Shown piece after piece: positions 22,174 to 30,770 of a stretch of 45,769 nucleotides of DNA. Location of the stretch: NCBI GenBank assembly GCA_902803285.1, contig CADCPC010000043.1:1-45769 (forward strand), read 5' to 3'. This DNA is from an uncultured Erysipelotrichaceae bacterium (GTDB lineage Bacteria; Bacillota_I; Bacilli_A; RFN20; CAG-826). Numbering within the stretch: the first letter of the stretch is position 1; every line of letters begins with the position of its first letter. A program made the position numbers and the translations under genes. Below the pieces are notes generated by a model. The model ran no database searches. It had not been told where the DNA came from and saw only the letters and a list, made by a program, of their open reading frames with translations.

Positions 22174-23349
22174 ATGAAAGTTAAAGGCTTTTTAAAAGAC
22201 GTTGGTGGCGCTTCTAGAGTTACCAAAAGAAGACAAGAAAACTTTGATAAAGCTCCTGCAACTTCTCAATATAACGATCCGATTACAGAAGTAGCAAGAA
22301 AACTTCATCCTGGATTCATTAAATTAACTGTAACTGCAGTTAAAGATGCTTCTCCAACAGCGAGAACATTAAGATTCGAAGCTCCACATCTTCCATATTT
22401 CAGAGCTGGTCAATTCTTAACTTTACTAGTTAAGATTGGTGATTCTCTTGTTACTAGACCATATTCCATTTCTAGCGCACCTTATGAGACTAGAGGTGAT
22501 AAGCCATTAGTGGAAATCACTGTGAGAAAATCTAAAGGTGACGGATTCATTTGTGACTACTTATATGAAAAAGTGAAAGTTGGAGATGAATTCCTTGGCG
22601 AAGTTGGTTTAGGTGAATTCCATTATGATTACATTAGAGATGCGAAAGACGTTGTTGCTATCGCTGGTGGTAGTGGCATTACTCCTTTTGCATCAATGGC
22701 AAAAGAAATTAAAAATGGTAAACTCGACATGCATCTCACAATTCTTTATGGTTCTGTCAGTGATAAAGATATCATCTTAAAAGATGAATTAGATAAATGT
22801 GAATGCGAAAAGGTTAGAGTAGTTCACGTTTTAAGCGGTGATAACCCTTCTTGGAAAGGCGAAAAAGGCTTTATCAACGCGGATATCATTAAGAAATATT
22901 CTAGCGAAGACACCACATATTTCATTTGTGGACCACAAGTGATGTATGACTTTGTTAAAGGAGAATTAGCAAAGCTAAATATTCCTAAACGTAGAGTGAG
23001 ATTTGAAGTCTTTGGTCAAGTTAGAGACATCACTAAATTTGCAGGATTCCCAGTGGAATTAAAAGACAAAGTCTTTAACTTAACAGTTTGTAAAGGCATC
23101 TCTGAACAAGTTATTCCTGCAAAATGTAATGAGAGCATTGCTGTCGCACTTGAAAGAGCGGGAATTAAAGTTCATACAGCATGTCGTAGTGGCGCTTGTG
23201 GATTCTGCAGAATAAAAGTTCTTGAAGGTTCATATTATGTTTGCCCAGTTGGCGATGGTCGTAGAGCAGCAGATAAAGACTTCAATTACGTCCATTCTTG
23301 CTCAACTTATCCAACAAGTGATATTAAGATTAAACTTAATATTGACTAA
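22174..23349 (+). CDS. FNR-type flavin reductase with C-terminal 2Fe-2S ferredoxin domain
   Basis: A 391-residue electron-transfer protein. An N-terminal extension of about 50 residues precedes the FAD domain with TRPYSISSAPYE (about residues 91-102), the NAD(P) domain with VAIAGGSGITPFASM (about 159-173) and FICGPQVMYDFVK, and a plant-type ferredoxin domain with CRSGACGFC and a distant fourth Cys in HSCSTYP. It should pass electrons from NAD(P)H through FAD to the 2Fe-2S cluster and on to a partner. The start is fixed by AAGGAGGG (22158-22165). Only one base separates it from the CrtI-like gene, so that flavoprotein is its probable electron acceptor. Confidence 0.9.
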   Translation: MKVKGFLKDVGGASRVTKRRQENFDKAPATSQYNDPITEVARKLHPGFIKLTVTAVKDASPTARTLRFEAPHLPYFRAGQFLTLLVKIGDSLVTRPYSISSAPYETRGDKPLVEITVRKSKGDGFICDYLYEKVKVGDEFLGEVGLGEFHYDYIRDAKDVVAIAGGSGITPFASMAKEIKNGKLDMHLTILYGSVSDKDIILKDELDKCECEKVRVVHVLSGDNPSWKGEKGFINADIIKKYSSEDTTYFICGPQVMYDFVKGELAKLNIPKRRVRFEVFGQVRDITKFAGFPVELKDKVFNLTVCKGISEQVIPAKCNESIAVALERAGIKVHTACRSGACGFCRIKVLEGSYYVCPVGDGRRAADKDFNYVHSCSTYPTSDIKIKLNID

Positions 23350-23363
23350 AGATAATATAAAAG

Positions 23364-23393
23364 ACATCTAAGAGAAATCTTGGATGTTTTTTT
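23364..23393 (+). terminator. intrinsic terminator of the isomerase operon
   Basis: Ten-bp stem ACATCTAAGA (23364-23373) / TCTTGGATGT (23378-23387) closed by a GAAA loop and followed by seven T. Confidence 0.92.
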
Positions 23394-23419
23394 GTGCACA
23401 ATAAATTAAAATAAGTAAT

Positions 23420-24322
23420 ATGAAAAAGAAGAGCATTATAATTGCCGGTTGCGTTGCTTTAGGCGCGATTATTTTTTCTTGCCTAGGATTTTCTGGCATC
23501 CTCAAACAGAAAAGCAAGAATACGAATTACGCAGATTGGATGTCTCATCTTGCGGATTCAACTTCTTTAAGAGACATCAATATGCCTGGTAGTCATGACA
23601 CAATGGCCTTATATTCTATCGCTGATTTAGCGGGACAGTGCCAGTCATTATCTTTAGGAGATCAACTTAATCTAGGAGTTAGATTCTTAGACATTAGATT
23701 AAAAGAAGAAAATAACTCTTTAAAAGCGGTACATGGTTTTATTGATCAACACGCTTATTTTAGTGATATTACTTCTACTGTTGAATCTTTCTTAGAAAAC
23801 CATCCAACCGAATTTATTATTATGTCGATTAAAGAAGAAGCTGATAGTAGCAAATCTACAATTAGCTTTGAAGAAGCGGTTAAGAATTACCTTAAGAGTG
23901 ATGTTTATTTAAAAGAGACAAGTTTACCAACCTCTTTAGGAACAGTTAGAGGCAAAGTCATGCTTTTATCTAGATATGCGAATTCTTCAATCGGAATCCC
24001 TGCTTATAATGGATGGGCTGATTCTACTTCCTTTACATTACCAAATGATATCTATGTTCAAGATACCTATAAGATTAAATCTAAAGAAGAAAAGCAAGAC
24101 GAAATCATCAAGTGTTTTAATGAGAGTGGTCACGCTTTGAAAATTAATTTCTTAAGTGCGTACCGCACTAACTATTTGCCACCTAGTTATGCACCTAGTG
24201 CAGCCTTAGATATCGACCCTTGGATTAACGCGAATATAGATAAATATAATGACCGCGGTATTGTTTTATATGACTTTGTTACTGAAACAAATATGACCGC
24301 TTTCTTTAAGGGGGCAATCTAA
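23420..24322 (+). CDS. phosphatidylinositol-specific phospholipase C-like protein
   Basis: A 300-residue bacterial PI-PLC X-domain protein. The two catalytic His are in PGSHDT (H59) and VHGF (H105); NLGVRFLDIRL between them is the usual substrate-phosphate strand. The N-terminus is a hydrophobic helix (residues 5-25) with a possible lipobox (I-F-S-C21), so it is exported or membrane-anchored. Relatives in Listeria and Bacillus cleave phosphatidylinositol or GPI anchors; phosphatidylinositol is scarce in most Bacillota, so host membrane lipid is the likely substrate. TAAAAT 7 nt before the ATG and no ribosome site suggest a leaderless message. The next two genes follow with a 1-nt overlap and 4 nt. 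Confidence 0.85.
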   Translation: MKKKSIIIAGCVALGAIIFSCLGFSGILKQKSKNTNYADWMSHLADSTSLRDINMPGSHDTMALYSIADLAGQCQSLSLGDQLNLGVRFLDIRLKEENNSLKAVHGFIDQHAYFSDITSTVESFLENHPTEFIIMSIKEEADSSKSTISFEEAVKNYLKSDVYLKETSLPTSLGTVRGKVMLLSRYANSSIGIPAYNGWADSTSFTLPNDIYVQDTYKIKSKEEKQDEIIKCFNESGHALKINFLSAYRTNYLPPSYAPSAALDIDPWINANIDKYNDRGIVLYDFVTETNMTAFFKGAI

Positions 24323-24720
24323 TGAAAACTTTTAGAACTATCCTCCTATATATCGGAGCTTCATTTGTCGCTCTAATTGCTTTTTTATTAGCATTTTTAG
24401 AAATTAGAAGCATTTTTGCCGGTGATTTTACACTTATGAATAATAGAGCTGCTAGTTTCTTCGCTTATCTATTTAGAGGTTTATTCTATTTAGGTTTGTT
24501 AGCCGAGGCTATCATTTTAATGATATTCAAAGGCAAACACATCAAGATTGATTTATCATTATTCATTGTTTCTGTTGGCTTATTTGGTGGTGGAATTCTA
24601 GCATTTATTTATTACCACTTCATTGTTGCTTTAGCAGTAACAGTAGTAGCATTGATACCAGTAATTATCACAGCGATTGAACACTTTGCGATTAAAGAAA
24701 AAGACACTGTTGAGGAATAA
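24322..24720 (+). CDS. four-helix membrane protein of unknown function
   Basis: A 132-residue protein with four clear hydrophobic helices (about residues 8-28, 47-67, 77-97 and 98-118) and a short acidic C-terminus. I recognise no family. Its start overlaps the PI-PLC stop by one base (TAATG) and the serine-hydrolase gene begins 4 nt after its stop, so the three form one transcription unit. It may assist export or membrane localisation of a partner, but nothing in the sequence shows this. Confidence 0.75.
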   Translation: MKTFRTILLYIGASFVALIAFLLAFLEIRSIFAGDFTLMNNRAASFFAYLFRGLFYLGLLAEAIILMIFKGKHIKIDLSLFIVSVGLFGGGILAFIYYHFIVALAVTVVALIPVIITAIEHFAIKEKDTVEE

Positions 24721-24724
24721 TAAT

Positions 24725-26416
24725 ATGCCATTAGGAAGCACAATTAACTCTTTGATGATGATTGTTGGCAATATCAACACTGATAAGCCAACTAAGCAGG
24801 TAATTAAAAATCGTAAAAAAGATAAGCCTGCTACTTTTCCTCGTGGGGAAGAAGTTAACTTCTTACCTAGAAGTAGGCCTAGTAAGCATGGTTATTCAGA
24901 GGAATATATCAATTCATTTTTCCATGAATTAGAATCGGATTTATCTATTAGGGCTAACCGTTGTTTAATTGTTAAGGATAACTATGTTATTGGAGAAAAA
25001 TATGAATACCCTTATGTTAAAGATGCTTGGGATCATATATTTTCCGCAACCAAAACAGTTACAACTTTAGCGTTAGGTTTATTATATGATGAAGGCAAAA
25101 TTGATTTAGACGCCCCCGTATATAAAATACTTAAAATTAAACCAGGGAATGCTGCTAATAAAAAGATTACGTTAAGACATTTATTAACTATGACTACTGG
25201 TGTCTTGTTCAATGAAGTTGAAAGTGCAGCAACCACTAAATGGGTTAAAGGATTCTTTGGTTCAGGAGCTAAATTCAAAGTTGGTAAAAAGTTTGATTAT
25301 AATTCACTAAATACATATATCATCTCTGTTGTTGTCGAAAAGATAGCAGGTATTAGCTTTGAAGAATTCATTAAAGAAAGAATATTCAAACCTTTAGATA
25401 TGAATTCTTGCCATTTAGATAAATCTCCAGAAGGATATTTTAAAGGCGGATGGGGATTATATATTCTTCCAGAAGATATGGCAAAATTAGGCATCCTTGT
25501 CAAAGACAAAGGTGTTTATAACAATAAACGTATTATCTCTGAAAAATGGATAGAAATGATGAGCAGTAAACAAATCGAGGCCACTAAATACGGAAGAAGA
25601 TTTGATTATGGCTTTCAAATGTGGGTTTGTGATGAACATCATTTCTGCATGTTCAATGGCCTATATAATCAAGACATCATTATCTTTAAGGAAACAGGAG
25701 TGGTGCTAGTGGTGGCCTCTTCTAACGGAGAAGCGTTCCATGGCTCTAACTATTTCGATATCGCGATTAAATACTTTGCAAGCAAAGAAAAAACTACTGA
25801 ACTTTGCGAGACAAAAGGTTCGAGAGATATTGCAAATTTGTCCCATCTAAATTACTACTATGACAAGATTGCAAATCAAGAATACTTACCTTTGGGTAAG
25901 ATTGCTAATTCTTGTGGTGTTCTACCTCTGTTAATTCAAAATGAAGTAGGCACTTATGCACAAGGAATTAAATCATTATATTTTAAGAAAGAAAATGATC
26001 AGTACGCTCTTGTGATAAACGAAGGAAAAGAGAGCTATGAACTACCATTTAATTTCGAAAATGGAGTTCGTAATATTTATAACTTCTACGGCAATTTATT
26101 TGACTGTGTTTGTGATGGCAGATTTATGCTAACCGCTAAGGGTTTACCTCTATTTGTTTTCAGAATGTTTTTCTTAGAATATTCTTCTTCCAGATACATC
26201 ACTGTGAAATTTGATAAACGATTTGATTTGTTATCATTAGAGTTAAGTGAATATCCAGGATTTGACTTTGTCGCTTCACTTATGGATGAACAAGATGAAC
26301 CGGTGAAGAACCTTCTTAATAGTGCAATGAAGGCAATTAATCCAGCGATATTAAAGGGAAAGATTAAAGATATCTTTGCTCCTAACTTCATGATTAAAAA
26401 GAAGGAAGAGAAATAA
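24725..26416 (+). CDS. serine hydrolase of the beta-lactamase/DD-peptidase-like family
   Basis: From ATG 24725 (GAGG about 24711-24714) the protein has 563 residues. Residues 95-340 form a class C beta-lactamase-like fold: nucleophile motif S-A-T-K within HIFSATKTVTTLALG, then GKIDLDAPV and LRHLLTMTTG; the Tyr motif reads D-Y-N-S rather than Y-x-N. A C-terminal domain of about 180 residues is of unknown fold. No signal peptide or membrane helix is seen, so it appears cytoplasmic, unlike penicillin-binding proteins. It resembles esterases or 6-aminohexanoate-dimer hydrolases annotated as serine hydrolases. Substrate unknown; position after PI-PLC hints at an ester or lipid substrate. Confidence 0.8.
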   Translation: MPLGSTINSLMMIVGNINTDKPTKQVIKNRKKDKPATFPRGEEVNFLPRSRPSKHGYSEEYINSFFHELESDLSIRANRCLIVKDNYVIGEKYEYPYVKDAWDHIFSATKTVTTLALGLLYDEGKIDLDAPVYKILKIKPGNAANKKITLRHLLTMTTGVLFNEVESAATTKWVKGFFGSGAKFKVGKKFDYNSLNTYIISVVVEKIAGISFEEFIKERIFKPLDMNSCHLDKSPEGYFKGGWGLYILPEDMAKLGILVKDKGVYNNKRIISEKWIEMMSSKQIEATKYGRRFDYGFQMWVCDEHHFCMFNGLYNQDIIIFKETGVVLVVASSNGEAFHGSNYFDIAIKYFASKEKTTELCETKGSRDIANLSHLNYYYDKIANQEYLPLGKIANSCGVLPLLIQNEVGTYAQGIKSLYFKKENDQYALVINEGKESYELPFNFENGVRNIYNFYGNLFDCVCDGRFMLTAKGLPLFVFRMFFLEYSSSRYITVKFDKRFDLLSLELSEYPGFDFVASLMDEQDEPVKNLLNSAMKAINPAILKGKIKDIFAPNFMIKKKEEK

Positions 26417-26441
26417 CAAATCCTTCTTTTGCTAAAATAAG

Positions 26442-26470
26442 CAAGGTTTAATTACCTTGTTTTATTTTAT
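26442..26470 (+). terminator. intrinsic terminator overlapping the next promoter
   Basis: CAAGGT (26442-26447) / ACCTTG (26454-26459) with a TTAATT loop and a T-rich tail. The tail contains the -35 box of the hypB promoter. Confidence 0.75.
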
Positions 26471-26485
26471 AAAAATCTATACAAT
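26457..26485 (+). promoter_or_regulatory. promoter of the hypB operon, leaderless
   Basis: TTGTTT (26457-26462), exact 17-nt spacer, TACAAT (26480-26485), then 8 nt to ATG 26494 without a ribosome site. Confidence 0.65.
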
Positions 26486-26493
26486 ATCCTTAC

Positions 26494-27165
26494 ATGAGCG
26501 AAGTAAAAATAGTAGAAATTAAAGAAGATATCTCTGAGAGATATGCTCCTTACGCTGAAGAGATTAGGAAAATTCTTAAAGAGAAGAAAACCTATCTTTT
26601 AAATGTTATGTCTTCTCCAGGAAGTGGAAAGACTACTTTAATTATTGAATTAATTAACAAGCTAAAAAAAGATTTTCATATTGGAGTTCTAGAAACTGAT
26701 ATTGACGGTAAAGAAGATGCTCAAAGGATACATGATGGTACTGGTGTGAGAACTATCCAAATCCATACTGGTGGAGCATGTCATTTAACAAGCAAAATGT
26801 CTCTTGAGGCATTATCTTTACTAGATGATGAACACTTTGATCTAATCGTTTTGGAAAACATCGGCAACCTAGTGTGCCCGGCAGAATTTGATGTTGGGGC
26901 AATTAAGAACTTAATCTTGTTATCTCTACCAGAAGGAGATGACAAACCACTCAAATATCCATTGATGTTTGAAGTTGCTAATATCATCGCAATTACCAAG
27001 CTAGATACTGCTCCTGTATTTGATTTTTCTAAAGAAAAAGCTATTCAAAATATTAAAAAGAGAAATGAACATGTAGATATATTCTTTACTAGTAGCAAAA
27101 CTGGTGAAGGTGTTGATGAGTTAGTTAAATATCTAACTAATGAAGTTAAGGAATTTATTAAATAA
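26494..27165 (+). CDS. hypB: HypB-like nickel-insertion GTPase, copy 1
   Basis: A 223-residue SIMIBI-class GTPase of the HypB family. The P-loop is SSPGSGKTT (about residues 40-48), with ETDIDGKEDAQR following; the zinc or nickel site between subunits is suggested by GGACHL and LVCPAEFD, and TKLD is the guanine-specificity motif. HypB hydrolyses GTP while handing nickel from HypA to the enzyme being matured. The His-rich N-terminal store of some HypB proteins is absent. It is the first gene of a four-gene operon with a second HypB, a large Fe-S oxidoreductase and HypA. No NiFe hydrogenase subunit is in the window. Confidence 0.88.
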   Translation: MSEVKIVEIKEDISERYAPYAEEIRKILKEKKTYLLNVMSSPGSGKTTLIIELINKLKKDFHIGVLETDIDGKEDAQRIHDGTGVRTIQIHTGGACHLTSKMSLEALSLLDDEHFDLIVLENIGNLVCPAEFDVGAIKNLILLSLPEGDDKPLKYPLMFEVANIIAITKLDTAPVFDFSKEKAIQNIKKRNEHVDIFFTSSKTGEGVDELVKYLTNEVKEFIK

Positions 27166-27836
27166 TGAGTGAAGTTAAGACTATTTTACTTAATCGTTCA
27201 GTAGCGGATTCCATTGAAGAAGAAGCAGAAGAACTCAGGCAAGAATTAAAGGCTAAAAAGACCTTCCTTTTAAATGTCATGTCTTCTCCTGGAAGTGGAA
27301 AAACTACAACCTTAATCAAGATTATTAACGCTCTTAAAGATAAATTCAAAATTGCAATTATGGAAGCTGATATCGATAGTGATGTTGACGCTATTAAAGT
27401 TTCTAAAGAGACAGGCATCAAATCTATTCAACTCCACACTGGTGGCATGTGCCACTTAGATGGAGCGATGACTAGACAAGGCCTAGATGAATTAGATGGA
27501 CATTATGACTTTGTCATATTAGAGAATGTTGGTAACCTCGTTTGTCCAGCGGAATTTGATACCGGAGCTTCACTTAACATGGTTATTCTTTCTGTTCCAG
27601 AAGGAAGTGATAAACCACTCAAATATCCATTGATGTTTGAAAAAAGTAACCTCGTTCTTATAAATAAGATTGACACAATTGATTATTTCGATTTCAATTA
27701 TAATGTAGTCAGCGACTTTATTTATAAAAGAAATAAAAATGCGCAGATATTCAAAATATCGGCAAAAGTAGGCACGGGCATCAAAGAAGTATGTGACTAT
27801 TTAACTAAGGAAATTGAAAACTGGGGAGGAAAATAA
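27165..27836 (+). CDS. hypB: HypB-like nickel-insertion GTPase, copy 2
   Basis: A second 223-residue HypB, overlapping the first by one base (TAATG). It has the same P-loop SSPGSGKTT, MEADIDSDVDAIK, the metal motifs GGMCHL and LVCPAEFD, and NKID. The two copies share long blocks such as KPLKYPLMFE yet differ elsewhere, so this is an old tandem duplication, not a recent one. In HypB dimers both subunits contribute metal ligands; the pair could form a heterodimer, or each could serve a different client protein. The ribosome site GGGGAGG for the next gene lies in its last codons. Confidence 0.88.
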   Translation: MSEVKTILLNRSVADSIEEEAEELRQELKAKKTFLLNVMSSPGSGKTTTLIKIINALKDKFKIAIMEADIDSDVDAIKVSKETGIKSIQLHTGGMCHLDGAMTRQGLDELDGHYDFVILENVGNLVCPAEFDTGASLNMVILSVPEGSDKPLKYPLMFEKSNLVLINKIDTIDYFDFNYNVVSDFIYKRNKNAQIFKISAKVGTGIKEVCDYLTKEIENWGGK

Positions 27837-27839
27837 TAC

Positions 27840-30767
27840 ATGCCAGAACAATATAAGAAAAATCCTGCTACTATCTCCAAATATGATGGGATAGAACTCA
27901 AGACAGAAGAAGAAAAAAGACTTTTCGAAAAGTACGCTGCTCTTGGCAAGAAAATTACTGACAACGTCAGAACAAAACTAGGCGGAGTCAAAACAACATC
28001 ACCTGAATGGTGGGGTCTAAGAGAAATGCTTACAGAAGAGGAAGTTGATTTTGCTCTTCGCATGAAGCTCAGAAAATGGTACACCATGGAACAACTTGTC
28101 GAAATGCAAAAGAAACAATTCGACGCTCAACAAGTTAAAGACATTACATGGTCATTATCCGTTAAAGGTTTAATCGAATACGACTGGGGAGATCATTATA
28201 ATGATGACGGTCCTATTCCAAATGCACCTACTGATAAGAGATATAGAATTTCATTCTTTGTTCCTGGTAGTGCTGAATTATTCAACTCTTCATTAGATAG
28301 AATTGAATCAAGACCTGCAGTTGCTAACTTTTTTGAAAGAATGACATTCTTACCACTTGAACATGTTACTCACATGGTAAGACCTGGCGGTAACGGTATT
28401 GGTATGCACGTTATCCCTGTTGAAAAAGCAATTGAAACCAACCCAGAAACAATTAAAATCGAAAAGATTTCATATTGGATGAAGAAATATAAGGGACACG
28501 TATCTGCTGGTATCTGTTCGTGTCGTGCTTCTAGAGCAATGCTCGGTGAAGGATGTGAAGATGATATCAATGACTGGTGTATCCAATTAGGCGATATGGC
28601 TGACTACACTGTTGAAACAGGTAGAGCTCACTATATCACCGAAGAAGAAGCATTTGAAACCTTCAGGAAAGCAGAACAAAACGGATTTGTTCACCAAGTT
28701 ACCAACATCGATGGCGATGATCATATCTTCGATATCTGTAACTGTGATGTTAAGATTTGTAACGCTTTAAGAACTGCTCTTCTATATAACACTCCTAATA
28801 TGCAAAGAAGTAGTTTTACTTCTGTTGTTGATAAACAAAAGTGTGTTGCTTGTGGACGTTGTGTCGAAGCTTGTCCAGCAGGCGCACTTAAATTAGGTCA
28901 AAAATTATGTAAGGCTGATGGCACTGAAGTTCAATATCCAAAACAACCATTACCAGACAAGATCAAATGGGGCAAATACGCTTGGGATGAAAACTATCGT
29001 GATACAGCAAGAGTTAATACACATGATTCAGGTACTGCTCCATGTAAAACAGCATGTCCTGCCCATGTCCCAGTTCAAGGCTATCTAAAGATGGCTAACC
29101 AAGGACGTTATAGAGAAGCTTTAGCTCTCATTAAGAGAGAAAACCCATTCCCGGCAGTCTGTGGTCGTATTTGTAATAAGAGATGTGAAGACGCTTGTAC
29201 TAGAGGTACAATCGATTCTCCAGTTTCTATCGATGCAGTTAAGAAGTTCTTAGCTGAATACGAAATCAAGAGTGGCAAATATGTTGTCCCAGAAAAGATC
29301 GTTCCAAAAGTCAATGGTGAATTCGACGATAAGATCGCTATCATTGGTGCTGGTCCAGCTGGCTTATCCGCTGCTTACTATTTAGGCGTTATGGGTTACC
29401 ATCCAACAGTGTTTGAAAAGAATGAAAAACCTGGTGGAATGTTAAGATATGGTATTCCTTCATATAAACTTGAAAAAGATGTTATCGATGCCGAAATTGA
29501 AGTCATCAAAGAACTTGGTGTTGAAATCAAGTGTGGCGTTGAAGTTGGCAAAGATATCACAATTGATGAACTCAAAAAACAAGGCTACAAAGCATTCTAT
29601 GTTGCTATTGGATGCCAAGGTGGTAGAAGACCTGGAGTTGCTAACGACACAGCTGAAGGTACAGAAATCGCTGTTGATTTCTTAAGAAGAGCTAGCGCAG
29701 ACAAAAAACCTACATTATCAGGTGATGTCGTAGTCGTTGGTGGTGGTAACGTCGCTATCGACTGTGCACGCGTTTCTTCTAGACTAGGCGCTGGTAAAGT
29801 CAGCATGTTCTGTCTCGAAAGTAAAGATACAATGCCTGCAAGCAAAGAAGAGATTTTCGAAGCTGAAGATGAAGGCATCGTAATCAACCCATCTTATGGT
29901 CCAAAAGAAGTAAAAGTTGACTCAAAAGGCCATGTTTCTTCAATTATTTTCAAGAGATGCTTATCCACTTTAGATGAAAACGGTAAGTTCGCTCCTAAGT
30001 ATGATGAAGAAGATACAATTGAAGTTCCAGCTAACCACATCATCTTCGCAATTGGTCAAACAATTGTCTGGGGTGACTTATTAAAAGGAACAAAAGTTAC
30101 TTATTGGAGAAATGGTTATCCAGTCGCTGACAAGTTAACCTATCAAACCGCTGATGACGATATCTTCGTTGGTGGTGATGTCAATACAGGCCCACGCTTT
30201 GTTATCGACGCAATCGCACAAGGTCATGAAGTCGCAACTTCCTTAGCAAGACATTGCCGTTGGAATGCTTCTATGACAATTGGTAGAGATAGAAGACACT
30301 TCGTCTCCTTAAATAAAGAAGACATCTTAATTCCAAGCTACGATGAAGCTGGAAGACAAGAAGCTGGTTTAGATCCAAATATCGATCACCGCAAGTCATT
30401 CAGAGATGCTCACTTAACATTAACTGAAGAGCAAGTTCACATTGAAACAAACAGATGCTTAAGCTGTGGTGCAACAATTGTTGATCCAAATAAATGTATC
30501 GGTTGTGGTATTTGTACAACTAGATGTGAATTTGACGCTATCAAGTTAGTGAGAGACCATCCAAAATGTTCTGATATGCGTAAAGCAGAAAACAAAGTCA
30601 CTGGTTTATTAGGCTATGCTGCAAAACGTGCTATCAAGATTGCATTACATTCCGGCAGTAAAGAAGCTCGTGAAATGCGTGCAAGACGTAAAGCGTGGAA
30701 TAAGGCTCATAAGAATGATCCAAATACCCATACTGGTTACGCAGTACCTCTTCCAGAAAGAAAATAA
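27840..30767 (+). CDS. multidomain Fe-S/FAD oxidoreductase (GltD-like) with N-terminal extension
   Basis: A 975-residue protein. Residues 1-330 form an N-terminal region with Cys-rich segments (ICSCRASRAM..C, FDICNCDVKIC) found in NAD(P)-linked Fe-S proteins; a 4Fe-4S motif starts at C335 (CVACGRCVEACP). The GltD-like part has Cys motifs (CKTACPAHVPVQG, CGRICNKRCEDACTRG), the FAD site IGAGPAGLSAAYYLG (about 502), the NADPH site VVGGGNVAIDCA (about 633), and a last cluster CIGCGICTTRCEFDAIK near residue 885. It should shuttle electrons between NAD(P)H and a ferredoxin-like acceptor, possibly by bifurcation. The strong ribosome site and the many C-ending codons suggest high expression. It sits between hypB and hypA; why nickel chaperones flank it is unclear. 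Confidence 0.85.
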   Translation: MPEQYKKNPATISKYDGIELKTEEEKRLFEKYAALGKKITDNVRTKLGGVKTTSPEWWGLREMLTEEEVDFALRMKLRKWYTMEQLVEMQKKQFDAQQVKDITWSLSVKGLIEYDWGDHYNDDGPIPNAPTDKRYRISFFVPGSAELFNSSLDRIESRPAVANFFERMTFLPLEHVTHMVRPGGNGIGMHVIPVEKAIETNPETIKIEKISYWMKKYKGHVSAGICSCRASRAMLGEGCEDDINDWCIQLGDMADYTVETGRAHYITEEEAFETFRKAEQNGFVHQVTNIDGDDHIFDICNCDVKICNALRTALLYNTPNMQRSSFTSVVDKQKCVACGRCVEACPAGALKLGQKLCKADGTEVQYPKQPLPDKIKWGKYAWDENYRDTARVNTHDSGTAPCKTACPAHVPVQGYLKMANQGRYREALALIKRENPFPAVCGRICNKRCEDACTRGTIDSPVSIDAVKKFLAEYEIKSGKYVVPEKIVPKVNGEFDDKIAIIGAGPAGLSAAYYLGVMGYHPTVFEKNEKPGGMLRYGIPSYKLEKDVIDAEIEVIKELGVEIKCGVEVGKDITIDELKKQGYKAFYVAIGCQGGRRPGVANDTAEGTEIAVDFLRRASADKKPTLSGDVVVVGGGNVAIDCARVSSRLGAGKVSMFCLESKDTMPASKEEIFEAEDEGIVINPSYGPKEVKVDSKGHVSSIIFKRCLSTLDENGKFAPKYDEEDTIEVPANHIIFAIGQTIVWGDLLKGTKVTYWRNGYPVADKLTYQTADDDIFVGGDVNTGPRFVIDAIAQGHEVATSLARHCRWNASMTIGRDRRHFVSLNKEDILIPSYDEAGRQEAGLDPNIDHRKSFRDAHLTLTEEQVHIETNRCLSCGATIVDPNKCIGCGICTTRCEFDAIKLVRDHPKCSDMRKAENKVTGLLGYAAKRAIKIALHSGSKEAREMRARRKAWNKAHKNDPNTHTGYAVPLPERK

Positions 30768-30770
30768 TTC

